Positions 1 through 8,889 of a stretch of 64,000 nucleotides of DNA are shown piece after piece. The notes under the pieces were generated by a model. The model worked only from the letters and a program-made list of their open reading frames with translations, made no database searches and was not told where the DNA came from. Location: the NCBI GenBank assembly GCA_045128275.1, contig JBGVRH010000074.1, positions 1 through 64,000 on the forward strand, written 5' to 3'. Position 1 is the first letter of the stretch, and the number at the start of each line of letters is the position of its first letter. Both the position numbers and the translations under genes were made by a program. The DNA is from CAMEON01 sp045128275 (lineage in GTDB: Bacteria > Bacillota > Clostridia > Oscillospirales > CAG-272).

Positions 1-1107
1 GATCTGCTTCATGATGCGGTTACCGAAGGTGATGTGGAAATGCTCGATGAGGTACTGATCCAGCATCTGGAGGCGGGCGCGGTTGCGGCTGCTGACGGCG
101 TACTCCTTGGTAGCGGCATCGGCCAGCTTGGCAAAATGATCTGCGGAGATGTGGAGAGGCTTGGTCTTGGGGGCGACGAAGCGCTCGCTCTTACGGTCGA
201 GATCCAGCACCATGGCGCGGTCGTAGACCTTGTCGGATATGGCGAAGGTGGAGTCGTCGTTGTTGGCCGTGCCGATGAACCACATATTCACGGGGAGCTT
301 GATGCGGCCGTCCTTCAGCCCTGCGGGGTCACTGGCCCAGGTGTCCGAGACCACGGTGAGGTAGCGTTCCTCGGGATCAGGCAGCTCCAGGAGGGAGAGG
401 AACTCGGCAAAGTAATACTCCACGCGGGCGATGTTCATCTCGTCCAGGACGGTGACGTACATATCCCCCGAATAGTTGGCCTCGTACATCTTTTCGAGAA
501 GCAAGGTCTCGTTGAATCGCTTGGTGAATTCGTTGTAGTAGCCGATGAGGTCGGTACGCTCCTTCCACATGGGCTGGACGGGGATGACGGTGGAGCGGTT
601 GTCCACGAACTCACCGAAGGCGTGAGCCAGGGAGGTCTTACCCGTACCCGACATACCTTGCAGGATCAGGATCTTGGATACCGCCATGCCCGCGATGAAG
701 CGGCGGATATCGTTGATATCGTAGTACAATTTCAGCTGGTAGGCCGCGTAGTTGCGGAAGTCCTCGCAGAAGCGGTCGAGGGTGATGGCGGTGTCGTAGC
801 GGGGGTGACCGTAGCGGTGGCGATCCTCCTCGATGCGGGTCAGCATACAGAAGCGGCCAACGGCGGGGTCCTCGGTCTCCGCACTATCGCGGAGGGGGAG
901 GGCGGTGTCATCCAAGGCGGTCGTATCCGTCTTGCCTCCCGACGAGGGCTTCTCGCGCCCGCCCAAAAGCACCACCAGCACCAGGACGGCGATGACGGTG
1001 AGTATGAGGAAGATGTAGACCACGATGGCGGTCCCCGAGGTCAGGAGGGCGGGCAAGCCCCCTTCCCCGAGCAGGAGCGCGGCGGTGGGATGGTTCAGAT
1101 CAAACAT
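1..1107 (-). CDS. Membrane-anchored McrB-like AAA+ ATPase (3' end beyond window)
   Basis: 369 residues are visible and the C-terminus is cut by the window edge. One strong membrane segment lies at about residues 24-48, followed by a linker and a McrB/MoxR-type AAA+ domain. Walker A is GMSGTGKT (151-158), Walker B is TVLDE (219-223), and a sensor-1 motif FIGTANND (277-284) follows. All key residues are intact, so it should bind and hydrolyse ATP at the membrane. The ATG at 1107 has GGGAGG seven bases upstream. It is the last visible gene of a tight operon, 19 bases after the GH3-like/pseudo-AAA gene. Its substrate is unknown; McrB-like ATPases usually drive a partner protein rather than act alone. 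The AAA+ call is firm, the biological role is open. Confidence 0.88.
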   Translation of the reverse strand, partial: MFDLNHPTAALLLGEGGLPALLTSGTAIVVYIFLILTVIAVLVLVVLLGGREKPSSGGKTDTTALDDTALPLRDSAETEDPAVGRFCMLTRIEEDRHRYGHPRYDTAITLDRFCEDFRNYAAYQLKLYYDINDIRRFIAGMAVSKILILQGMSGTGKTSLAHAFGEFVDNRSTVIPVQPMWKERTDLIGYYNEFTKRFNETLLLEKMYEANYSGDMYVTVLDEMNIARVEYYFAEFLSLLELPDPEERYLTVVSDTWASDPAGLKDGRIKLPVNMWFIGTANNDDSTFAISDKVYDRAMVLDLDRKSERFVAPKTKPLHISADHFAKLADAATKEYAVSSRNRARLQMLDQYLIEHFHITFGNRIMKQI

Positions 1108-1126
1108 GGAATGCCTCCCAAGAATA

Positions 1127-4100
1127 TCAGGTGAGGTCTGCCCCCGACTCCTTGACGGTCCTGCGGCAGATCGGGGTGTTGCCATCCCCCAGGATGGCAT
1201 CCAGGCTCTCGGTAAAGCTCCGCTCCTCGGCGGGGATCTTTCCCGACAGGGCGGGGATGAGGGCGGGCAGGAGCCGTACCGCCAGGGCCTCGTCCAGGGC
1301 GGTGGCGGGGTCGGTCTCCCCTGTGAGCAGGACGGCCAGGTAGGCCTCCAGCCCCAGCCAGAGCTTGTTGGTGAGGGTGAAGCCGCCGAAGCGGGCGGCG
1401 TAGGCCTCCAAGCGGTCGATGCGCTTCCAGGTATCCTCCTCCAGGGCGAAGGAGGACTTCATGCGGTCGCAGAGGTAAAGCATCTGGCCGTAGCGGAAGG
1501 GGGCAAACTCGGCGTGGATGGGGGTAGGCTCCACCGTCTCCAAAACGGGGGTCAGGACCGAGGCCACCTCGGCCATATAGTCGGGCATGAGGTGGAGTCC
1601 CTCGCCCTCCCGCAGATCCAGCACGAACCACAGGTTCTCGGGCAGGAGGTAGGCGACCTCGCTCCCCTCGGTATCGTGGGCGGTGATGGAGCAGGCGGTA
1701 TGGGGGGCGCGGGCATAGCGGGCATAGGGGACGAAGTAGTCCGAGATGCCCGCGAAGGTCACGTCGGACAGACTGACCAGGTGGATGGAACGGGGGTCGC
1801 GGCGGGCGGACTCGATGATCTCCAGAGCGCCGCGGGGGATCGTCTCCCCTGCCTCGTTCTGGCCATAGAGCAGGGCGGCCTCGTCGGTGTAGCTGTCATC
1901 TACCCGATCCGCGGCGTGGGGAGAGCCGAAATACTCGGAAAGCAGGGAGGTCAAGGCGGCGAAGCGCTCCTCTCCCACCCCCTTCAGCACCAGCAGACGG
2001 GAGGCGGCCATGGCGGCCAGGAGGCTTCGGGCGGTGGCGCAGGAGATCCCCATGCCCTTTTCGGCGGCCAGGGCCGAGATGGCGGCGGCGGCCACGGGGA
2101 AGGTCAGCTCCCGATCGGCATCCAGGAAGTGGTCGAACTCGTCGGCGGAGGTCTTGGTCTGCCCGCCGTCTTCCTCATCGGAAATCTCGGAGGTCAGCTC
2201 GAAGAGGGCATCGGCCGAGGGGACGGAGATATCGTCGGCCTCGGCAAAAAGGGCGGCGTTGGCCTCCTCCAGGGCGGCCCGCTCACGGGCGAACTGCTTC
2301 TTGCGGTCGGTCAGCTCCAGGACGAAGAAGAACACCGCGCCCACGGCCAAAAGTCCCGCCACGATGTTGAGGAACACCGAAGTCGAGACGGAGACGATAT
2401 CGTAGATCTTGACGCTCACCGCCAGGACAATGGCGGCGATGCCGAAGAGCAGGTTCCGAAGTGAAGGTTTCATAGGCGTATGCTCAGCCTCCAATACGTA
2501 GCGTTCTGTGCGGATGTTGGTGACGGTAGGAAGGTATTCGTGGAGCTTGGCTCCGTCGGGGGGCAGAGTGCCCTCCCCCGCCGAAAGATCGGCGGTCAGA
2601 CGGATATCGGTGACCGACTCCCCCACGGACAGGCGGTAGCGTCCCTTTTCGCGGATGCCTGCGGACAGGTACAGCGGATCGCCAAAGGAGAGGGTGACGG
2701 TCCGTTTCTCCTTGGGTTGCAGGGAGACATAGGCAAAGCCCATGAGCTCCTTTTGGGGGCGCAGGACGGCAGAGCCCTTGATCCCGAGGTAGACCTGGGG
2801 GATGGCGACGCCCGCCCGCTTGCCCATATTCTGAACCGTAAAGGTAACGGCTCCGTTGGGATCGATCTTCAGGGCGGAGTAGCGGAACTTGGTGTAGCTC
2901 AAGCCGTGGCCGAAGGGGTAGACCGCGCCCAGACCCACGGTATCGTAGTAGCGGTAGCCCACGAAGGGGCCTACCTTGTAGCCGCGGCGGTCGGCGGTGG
3001 GGTCGGCGTGATCGGTGAGGGTCTCGGTCAGCCGTCCCAGGGGGGCGCGATCCCCCAGCAGGGTCTCCACGGCATGGAGGGCGGCCCCCTTTACCGACAG
3101 GGGGGTAAGGAGCAGGCCCGCCACGGGGATGATCATGGTACGGAGGAAGCCCATGTCGGGGGCGATCTCCGAGGAGAGGATGACCACCGTCTTCTTACCC
3201 AGATGTCCCACTCCGTCCAGCAGAGCCAATTGGGCGGCGGGGAGGCGGGAGCTTCCCTTTGGCCCCCCCACGAAGAGGAGGATCACGTCGGCCCCTGTTG
3301 CCAGGGTCAAGGCCTCGGTGGTGAGTCGGTCGCCACGGTCAAGGGCGGGATCGTAGCCACGGGCAAAGCCCAGGTAGGTATGACCGTGGGCCGTCAGGGC
3401 ATTGGCCAGGGGGAGAACGTCCTGCCCCTCACGGGCGATATCACCCAGGATGCAGATGCGGGCAGGCTTGGTCAGGGGTAGGAGCTTATCCCGATTCTCC
3501 AAAAGCACCGTGGCACCGTCCAGGGCTCTCTGTCGGAGAGAGTCGGGCGGGGGAGCGGGCCGTTGATCGGTGGCGGTGTCAAAGGGAGGCTCTATGGGGG
3601 AGACCTCCGCAGGCTCGGTAGGGGATTCAGTATCTATATCGGGTGAAATTTCGTTGCTGGTGGTGGAATCGTCGTCGGAATTGGCGTTTTTTGCGCCGTC
3701 TGTAGTGGATTCGTCCACAAAGGCAGCATCTTCGACGGTCTCCTCCGATACGGTGGCGGTCATCCCCTCCCCACAGGCATTGGCGAAGGCCAGAAGGCGA
3801 TCCAGGGCGGTGTCCAGGGTCTCCTCGGCCATGGCCTCGCCCTCGTGGACGGCGGTCTCCAGCTCGCCCATGGTGGCCTTGCCGTGGCTGATGGCGGCCT
3901 TGAGACGGCGGTAGGTATGGAGGGCGGCTTGGAGGGCCTGGGGAGAGCCTTGGACCAAAAGCTCACCTCGAGCCAGGGCGGTGACCGTCTCCCGCTCGCC
4001 GGCGCGGCGGCGGAAGAGGAAATAGGTATCGGCGGGGAAGGCCTCGGGGGCGGGGTCGCTGTTCTCCAGGATCAAGCCCAGGAGCTGGCCGCGTCGGGTC

Positions 4101-4597
4101 AGGGCGGCGTAGGGAGCGACCATATGCTCCGCTGTGAAGCGAGGGGTGGCGGGGGTATCCATGCCGCGGCGGTCGGCGGGGGTGAAGCCGTAGCCCGAGG
4201 CGGTGGCGGTGAGACCGCCTTGGTTGACCCCTGCCAGCAACGCACCCGACAAAAGTCCCGACAGGTGGGGATCCTCCGAGAGGCGATCTCCATCGGATCG
4301 AATGGCCGAGCCTGCGGGCGGGAGGATCACGTGGTTTACGCCTCGCTTGGCCAAAGCACGGGTGGCCTCGGCGGCGGCCTCGGTCATCAGGTCGCTGTTC
4401 CACGAGCGCGCCAAAAGGGCGGGAGACGGAAGCTCAGCGGAAGCATCTCCGCAAAGCCCCTCCCGCAAGAGGGCACAGCTCACCCGAGGAATTCCAAGGC
4501 CCTCGGCCTCGGGTGTCCCCAGGCTATGCAGGTCGGTCAGAAGGCGGATCTTGTCCGCCTCGGTCAGCCGACTGATGACGTGGTGGTAGGTATACAT
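1127..4597 (-). CDS. GH3-like protein fused to transmembrane hairpin and degenerate AAA-like domain
   Basis: 1156 aa. Residues 1-275 resemble the GH3 N-terminal barrel (SEDPHLSG, KRGVNHVILPP). About 355-530 resemble the GH3 C-terminal sandwich, and 540-670 carry the FnIII-like tail (VYPFGHGLSYTKF). A Ser/Thr/Glu-rich linker (280-350) splits the barrel and sandwich. Two membrane segments (about 713-730 and 738-761) precede a 390-residue C-terminal region. I see no signal peptide, so both ends may be cytoplasmic. Where GH3 enzymes have SDWG, this protein reads FRRRAG (195-200), so the nucleophile appears lost. Residues 850-1000 align with the AAA+ domain of the next gene, but Walker A is GVGEERF and the Walker B acid pair is replaced by SD. 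Probably a sensor or scaffold rather than a glucosidase. The ATG at 4597 has GAAAGGG upstream. Confidence 0.8.
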   Translation of the reverse strand: MYTYHHVISRLTEADKIRLLTDLHSLGTPEAEGLGIPRVSCALLREGLCGDASAELPSPALLARSWNSDLMTEAAAEATRALAKRGVNHVILPPAGSAIRSDGDRLSEDPHLSGLLSGALLAGVNQGGLTATASGYGFTPADRRGMDTPATPRFTAEHMVAPYAALTRRGQLLGLILENSDPAPEAFPADTYFLFRRRAGERETVTALARGELLVQGSPQALQAALHTYRRLKAAISHGKATMGELETAVHEGEAMAEETLDTALDRLLAFANACGEGMTATVSEETVEDAAFVDESTTDGAKNANSDDDSTTSNEISPDIDTESPTEPAEVSPIEPPFDTATDQRPAPPPDSLRQRALDGATVLLENRDKLLPLTKPARICILGDIAREGQDVLPLANALTAHGHTYLGFARGYDPALDRGDRLTTEALTLATGADVILLFVGGPKGSSRLPAAQLALLDGVGHLGKKTVVILSSEIAPDMGFLRTMIIPVAGLLLTPLSVKGAALHAVETLLGDRAPLGRLTETLTDHADPTADRRGYKVGPFVGYRYYDTVGLGAVYPFGHGLSYTKFRYSALKIDPNGAVTFTVQNMGKRAGVAIPQVYLGIKGSAVLRPQKELMGFAYVSLQPKEKRTVTLSFGDPLYLSAGIREKGRYRLSVGESVTDIRLTADLSAGEGTLPPDGAKLHEYLPTVTNIRTERYVLEAEHTPMKPSLRNLLFGIAAIVLAVSVKIYDIVSVSTSVFLNIVAGLLAVGAVFFFVLELTDRKKQFARERAALEEANAALFAEADDISVPSADALFELTSEISDEEDGGQTKTSADEFDHFLDADRELTFPVAAAAISALAAEKGMGISCATARSLLAAMAASRLLVLKGVGEERFAALTSLLSEYFGSPHAADRVDDSYTDEAALLYGQNEAGETIPRGALEIIESARRDPRSIHLVSLSDVTFAGISDYFVPYARYARAPHTACSITAHDTEGSEVAYLLPENLWFVLDLREGEGLHLMPDYMAEVASVLTPVLETVEPTPIHAEFAPFRYGQMLYLCDRMKSSFALEEDTWKRIDRLEAYAARFGGFTLTNKLWLGLEAYLAVLLTGETDPATALDEALAVRLLPALIPALSGKIPAEERSFTESLDAILGDGNTPICRRTVKESGADLT

Positions 4598-4633
4598 AAG
4601 GCGACCCTTTCGTGGTGAATGTGGGGAGGGCGG

Positions 4634-5200
4634 TCAGATGCCCAGATAGGGGCGAACGACGGTATAGGCCAGGAAGAGGACGGCCAGCAGGGCGATGGGC
4701 CACAGGTGGCGCACCTTCCCCGCCCGCTTGGAGCGCACCCGCAGGGGATACTCCTCGTTCAGTCCCTGCTTTGCCCCTCCGTGGGCATCGTACTTCCATG
4801 GCTCCTCGGGGGTATAGTCCACCGTGACGATGTTGTTCTCCACGCGGTACACGTAAGCCCCCGAGGTCACCTCCAGGAGGCGGATGCGGATATCCATACA
4901 GCTCCCGTCCACGGGGACGCCCCGCTCGGGGGTGAAGATATGGCCCACCTCGGCGGCGGGGATATCCCCATCCAGCCAGGTGACGGTCTTGCGGCCCAGC
5001 TCAACGCCGATGGCATCCAGCATGGTGACCTCGAAGGTCATGGTGTCTATGGTGAAGTCCCCCTCCTTGACCCAGCGGAGGAGCAGCACGCGGGTATCCT
5101 CGGCTCGGGTAAGGAGGTATTCCCGCACGGCGCAGAGGCCTGCGGGCTGGGGGTGGGCGTAGAGGCTACGCACCGCCGTGTCTTTGATATTGGTCTCCAT
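4634..5200 (-). CDS. Unknown protein with C-terminal membrane anchor
   Basis: 188 aa with no family I recognise. The first 150 residues look beta-rich (alternating hydrophobics such as TRVLLLRWVKEGDF and MDIRIRLLEV). One hydrophobic helix (about 166-184) lies next to the C-terminus and is preceded by a basic stretch (RVRSKRAGKVRH), so it should be a tail-anchored protein with its domain in the cytoplasm. The ATG at 5200 has GAGGAGG upstream, and that site overlaps the 15-base gap to the preceding gene. Its position inside the tight operon with the AAA+ and GH3-like proteins suggests a shared complex. The beta domain faintly resembles that of the 248-aa neighbour, which may indicate an old duplication. 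Confidence 0.7.
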   Translation of the reverse strand: METNIKDTAVRSLYAHPQPAGLCAVREYLLTRAEDTRVLLLRWVKEGDFTIDTMTFEVTMLDAIGVELGRKTVTWLDGDIPAAEVGHIFTPERGVPVDGSCMDIRIRLLEVTSGAYVYRVENNIVTVDYTPEEPWKYDAHGGAKQGLNEEYPLRVRSKRAGKVRHLWPIALLAVLFLAYTVVRPYLGI

Positions 5201-5215
5201 CTTGGCGGCACCTCC

Positions 5216-5962
5216 TCAGCGGTCGATCTTGCGGATGGCATGCAGGTAGTGCATCAGCACCATCCAGGCGGCACAGGCGATCCCCACCAAAAGCGAGACG
5301 ATCAGCGTGCGGCCGAGGCTCTCGGGAGTCCGGTCGTACAAGCTCGTCAGCAGGTAGGTAAGCTCGGTGTGGAGCATGTAGCCCACGAATACGGTAGTCA
5401 GCACAGTGAGGCCGCCGTAGATGGCAGTCCCCACGATAGAGTAGCCCACCGAGGCATCCTTGCCCACGGGCTCCCCGTCCACCTGGCGGGGGATAACGGC
5501 GGCGTAGGCCGTGGCGGTGGGGAGGCGGACGGCGCGGGTGTTGCCCTCGCTGGTCAGCCGCTCGGATACCTCCAGCACGTCCAGGAGACGGCCCTTTGCG
5601 TCAAAGGTCACCACGTCGTAGCGGATGAAGTTCACCCGACGGTGGACACGGAGGCGGACGTACTTACAGCCGTCCATGGTAAACAGGGCGTACTTAGGGA
5701 TGTAGCGTCTGAATCGGAGTTGGGGCTCACAGATCACGCCGCGGCCCTCGGGGAACTTGACCCGCAAAAGGCCTCTGTCGGAGTAGGGCATCCTTCTGCG
5801 CCAGGCCAGGTGCATGGTCAGCCAGGGGTAGACCGAGGCGATCAGGTACACGTAGAGCACGGTCACGGCCAGAATCGTGATCAGGCTCTGGATCACGGAA
5901 AACACGTCGGGATCGGGGCCTGTGGTCAAGAGCAGGCCTTGGAATGGGATGGGGGAAAGCAC
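5216..5962 (-). CDS. Unknown multi-pass membrane protein
   Basis: 248 aa. Membrane segments lie at about residues 22-48, 175-200 and 215-238, with a soluble beta-rich, Arg-rich domain between the first and second (about 60-165, including RLRVHRRVNFIRYDVV). The start is GTG at 5962, with AAAGGAG nine bases upstream; no better ATG lies near. It is 18 bases downstream of the CvpA-like gene and 15 bases upstream of the tail-anchored protein gene, so they are surely co-transcribed. I do not recognise the family. Confidence 0.7.
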   Translation of the reverse strand: MLSPIPFQGLLLTTGPDPDVFSVIQSLITILAVTVLYVYLIASVYPWLTMHLAWRRRMPYSDRGLLRVKFPEGRGVICEPQLRFRRYIPKYALFTMDGCKYVRLRVHRRVNFIRYDVVTFDAKGRLLDVLEVSERLTSEGNTRAVRLPTATAYAAVIPRQVDGEPVGKDASVGYSIVGTAIYGGLTVLTTVFVGYMLHTELTYLLTSLYDRTPESLGRTLIVSLLVGIACAAWMVLMHYLHAIRKIDR

Positions 5963-5980
5963 GCTTCGGTCTCCTTTCTG

Positions 5981-7522
5981 TCAGTCTTGGTTCATGTAAT
6001 GCTTGAAAAATTGATCCAGCTTGTCGGCGGTGAGCTGTCCCTCCCCCGCCAGCTGCTCCACCATGGCGGTGGCGGCCATCTTGGCCATGCCCTCGGGGAT
6101 CTCCACGCCGTACTGCTCGGCATAGTGGAGGGTGTACTGGGTCATGGTGTCCACCTGCTCCGAGAAGGAGGATCCCTCCATGCCGTTGACCAGATTCATG
6201 GCCTCGGACAGGTTGCCCATGAGATCCTTGTAGACGTCGGAGGAGAAGTCCGCCCAGTCGATGGCCTCGGCCATGATCCGCAGGGCGATGTTGCTCAGCT
6301 CGGAGGCCAGGGGGGCCATACAGGGGTTCTTCCGCAGCTCATCGTAGATGCGATCCAGGACACCGCCCTCGTCCAGGGTGGCCGTCAGCTCGTCGCGGTC
6401 GGGGTTGGAAGTGAGACCGCTCTCCACGGCGATGAGGTAGATGTTGAGGATGGTGGTGATATCCCGCCCCACGCAATCGGGAGTGGACTCGGCGCAGACC
6501 ATGAGGGCCTTTTTGAGGAAGGGATCCAGGATCTTACCGAAGGAGGGGCATTGGATCTTCATGAAGGCCTCTCCCTCCAGCCAGGCCTTTGCGGCACTGT
6601 TGAGGAAATCAGCGGCCAGGAGGCGGGTGAACTCCGAATCGTTGATGCGCTCGCCCAGGCCGGCGATGATCTCCCTCTGCTCCTCGGAGGCGTTCTCCAG
6701 TTGGGTGATGACCCTGATGACACGGCTGAACTCGGCGCAGATATCCATGCAGGCCTCTACCTCGCGGCGCAGGGTAAGGCTATGGCCGTTCAGCTCGGTG
6801 ACCGCTACGGCATCGAAGATCAGCTCGCCGCCCGCCGCGTTCAGGATGGCGGCACCGCTATCGTAAACGTAGGACTCCACCGTGTCGGTGACCTCGTCGG
6901 GGAGAACCTTGGAGGTGGTGACGTTCATGCGCTCCAGGCCTCGAAGCAACGTCCCCGCTGTGGAGAAGACTCCCAGAACGGGGGAGAGGAGGATCAAGGC
7001 GGCCAGGAAGCCGCACAGTCCACCCGTGATACCGCCCAGCAGGCGGTCATGGCGGCGGTGCCAGGGGGCATCGGGGGATTCGTAGGAGGGGGTATAGAGG
7101 CTGTTGGGCCGCTTGGGGGTAGCCATGTAGCGGGGATCGTCGGGCTCGTATTTCCACTTGGCGCGGAAGAGGATGGATGCAATAATCCGCAGGATCAGAC
7201 GGATGACCAGGAAGAACAGCACGAACATCACAGGGGTCAGCACCGCGTCGGCAACGGCTACTACGATGTCCATGATGTGGGGGAAGAGGGTCTCAAATTC
7301 GCGGATGGCGGGGAGGTACAGCTCCAGCAAGTCGGCTAAGAGGTTCGCGGGGGTGTTGGAGAGCCAGATGGCCAGGCCCACCGAGAGCAGGGCGGCGATC
7401 AGCACCGCCGACAGCCCCACGGCGGCACGGGTAAAGCCCCTCCGCAGGCCCCGCCGCACCTCGATAAAGACCGCCAGAGCGACGGCCGCCAACAGGAGCG
7501 CGGAGAACAGGGTGAATGACAT
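5981..7522 (-). CDS. CvpA-like integral membrane protein with large C-terminal domain
   Basis: 513 aa. The N-terminus (VRRGLRRGFTRAAVGLSAVLIAAL) has the hydrophobic/RxGxxxG pattern of CvpA-type membrane proteins, and four to five membrane segments occupy roughly the first 190 residues. The remaining 320 residues are mostly helical and soluble, far longer than ordinary CvpA (about 160-180 aa). First gene of the five-gene operon; a strong promoter lies about 90 bases upstream. The ATG at 7522 follows GAGGATACACAT. The CvpA similarity is by pattern only; the function of the long C-terminal part is unknown. Confidence 0.68.
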   Translation of the reverse strand: MSFTLFSALLLAAVALAVFIEVRRGLRRGFTRAAVGLSAVLIAALLSVGLAIWLSNTPANLLADLLELYLPAIREFETLFPHIMDIVVAVADAVLTPVMFVLFFLVIRLILRIIASILFRAKWKYEPDDPRYMATPKRPNSLYTPSYESPDAPWHRRHDRLLGGITGGLCGFLAALILLSPVLGVFSTAGTLLRGLERMNVTTSKVLPDEVTDTVESYVYDSGAAILNAAGGELIFDAVAVTELNGHSLTLRREVEACMDICAEFSRVIRVITQLENASEEQREIIAGLGERINDSEFTRLLAADFLNSAAKAWLEGEAFMKIQCPSFGKILDPFLKKALMVCAESTPDCVGRDITTILNIYLIAVESGLTSNPDRDELTATLDEGGVLDRIYDELRKNPCMAPLASELSNIALRIMAEAIDWADFSSDVYKDLMGNLSEAMNLVNGMEGSSFSEQVDTMTQYTLHYAEQYGVEIPEGMAKMAATAMVEQLAGEGQLTADKLDQFFKHYMNQD

Positions 7523-7604
7523 ATGTGTATCCTCGATTTCACGGTTTCATGGATGGTCTTTCGGATGATGGGGATCCATATCGATGATACTTCCCTACCA
7601 TAAC

Positions 7605-7633
7605 ATTATATACTATAAGACGCTGTTTGTCAA
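7605..7633 (-). promoter_or_regulatory. Sigma-A promoter of the AAA+/GH3-like operon
   Basis: On the minus strand TTGACA (7633-7628), a 17-base spacer and TATAAT (7610-7605) lie upstream of the CvpA-like gene, a perfect consensus match. It should drive all five visible genes of the left operon. Confidence 0.85.
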
Positions 7634-7730
7634 GAAAAGGTTACTGAATCCGTTTGGTCATAATGACGATTTTTTCGGGGCTTTTTTTCTTTCCAAAACA
7701 GAAAAATCCGTTTTTTGCCCCTAAAACGGC

Positions 7731-7761
7731 AAAAAAAGGGGGTTACGCCCATGTAACCCCC
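7731..7761 (-). terminator. Intrinsic terminator after the DUF4097 gene
   Basis: On the minus strand GGGGGTTAC, loop, GTAACCCCC then a run of seven T. The same palindrome core recurs at 11827-11846 and, inside a coding region, near 20535. Confidence 0.85.
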
Positions 7762-7773
7762 TCAAAAGGGAAT

Positions 7774-8883
7774 TTATTCCTCGATGGTGATGCGGATAGA
7801 GCCGCTGGTGGTTTGGATCTCGCAGAGACCGCCCTCGGTGGATCTGGGGACGTCTACCGTACCCGAGGTGGTGTCGGTGTAGAAGATCTTGGGGGTGAGC
7901 AGGGAGCCGCTGACCGAGCCGCTGGTGGTCTTCAAGCTGAGGGTCTCGGCGTCGGCGCGGGCGAATCGGATGGAGCCGCTGGTGGTCTCGGCTTGGATAT
8001 GACCCGTAACAGTGGTGTCGGTGAGGTCGATACCGCCGCTTCCCGTCTCGGCTGTGACGGTGCCGCAGGTCGTGTAGAGGAGGATGATCTCACCGCTGGT
8101 GGTCTCCAGATCGGTAGCCTCGGTGACTGTCACCGACTCCATGCGGATGCCGCCGCTACCCGTTTGGGCGGTGAGGCTGTCCAGCGTGACGGTCCGCACC
8201 CGGATCTCGCCGCTGGTGGTTTCCAGATCGGCGGTGGCGGCGGTGCAGGCCCCGAACTCGGTCTTGCCGCCGAGGGTGACCTTGCCGCTGGTGCTGCGGG
8301 CGGTCACGGTGTTCAGAAAGCCCATGGCGCAGAGGTCTCCGCTGGTGGAGCGCATGTCCAGATGCCCGCCGATGGCGGCGGCGGTGCCAATGGTGCCGCT
8401 GGTGGAGGTCAGGGTCACGTCCTCCGAGAAGGAGTAGCGGACGTTGATGTTCACGTGTCCGCTGACCGTCTCCACGGTCAAAGACTTATACGCCTCACGG
8501 GGGAGGGCGACCTTCACGGATCGACCGCTCACCGAGGGGGTGAAGAGCCGCTCGTACCACTTTCTTGTATCGGTAGCGCGGACCATCAAGGTGTCCTCCA
8601 GCACGTAGGCGGTATATTCCACGTAGTCGCTGTCCCGGGTGGTCACGCGGCACTTGTCATCCTCGGAGGGGACCAGCTCCACGTCCGCGGCGATGACGTC
8701 GATACGGATGCGGTCGAAGTCCTTACTGATGTGGTGGACTCCACCCACGGTATGGCCGTCATAGGGAGAGTCCTCTACAAGGGTGTCGTATCCACCCAGA
8801 GCAAGCCCCGTGGCGATACAGGCCAGCCCCGCCAGAATGAGGCCGCCCGCTATAATCATACTGATCCAAATAGATTTTTTCAT
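7774..8883 (-). CDS. DUF4097-type beta-repeat membrane protein
   Basis: 369 aa. One N-terminal membrane segment (about 7-30) precedes a long extracytoplasmic domain built of short repeats of the TTSGSI/STSGTI type (LETTSGEI, SGSIRFARA), the hallmark of the DUF4097 beta-helix family. It follows the DUF1700 gene by six bases and the PadR gene before that, a common Firmicutes set linked to envelope stress, although the role of DUF4097 is not established. The ATG at 8883 has AAAGGAG upstream. Confidence 0.85.
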   Translation of the reverse strand: MKKSIWISMIIAGGLILAGLACIATGLALGGYDTLVEDSPYDGHTVGGVHHISKDFDRIRIDVIAADVELVPSEDDKCRVTTRDSDYVEYTAYVLEDTLMVRATDTRKWYERLFTPSVSGRSVKVALPREAYKSLTVETVSGHVNINVRYSFSEDVTLTSTSGTIGTAAAIGGHLDMRSTSGDLCAMGFLNTVTARSTSGKVTLGGKTEFGACTAATADLETTSGEIRVRTVTLDSLTAQTGSGGIRMESVTVTEATDLETTSGEIILLYTTCGTVTAETGSGGIDLTDTTVTGHIQAETTSGSIRFARADAETLSLKTTSGSVSGSLLTPKIFYTDTTSGTVDVPRSTEGGLCEIQTTSGSIRITIEE

Positions 8884-8889
8884 GCTGAC

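Noticed and set aside
34..1134. Long plus-strand reading frame of 366 codons opposite the AAA+ ATPase gene
   Set aside because: It is the antisense shadow of the ATPase gene, which has Walker motifs, a membrane segment and a ribosome site; the shadow is a Gly/Val/His-rich string of no known family.
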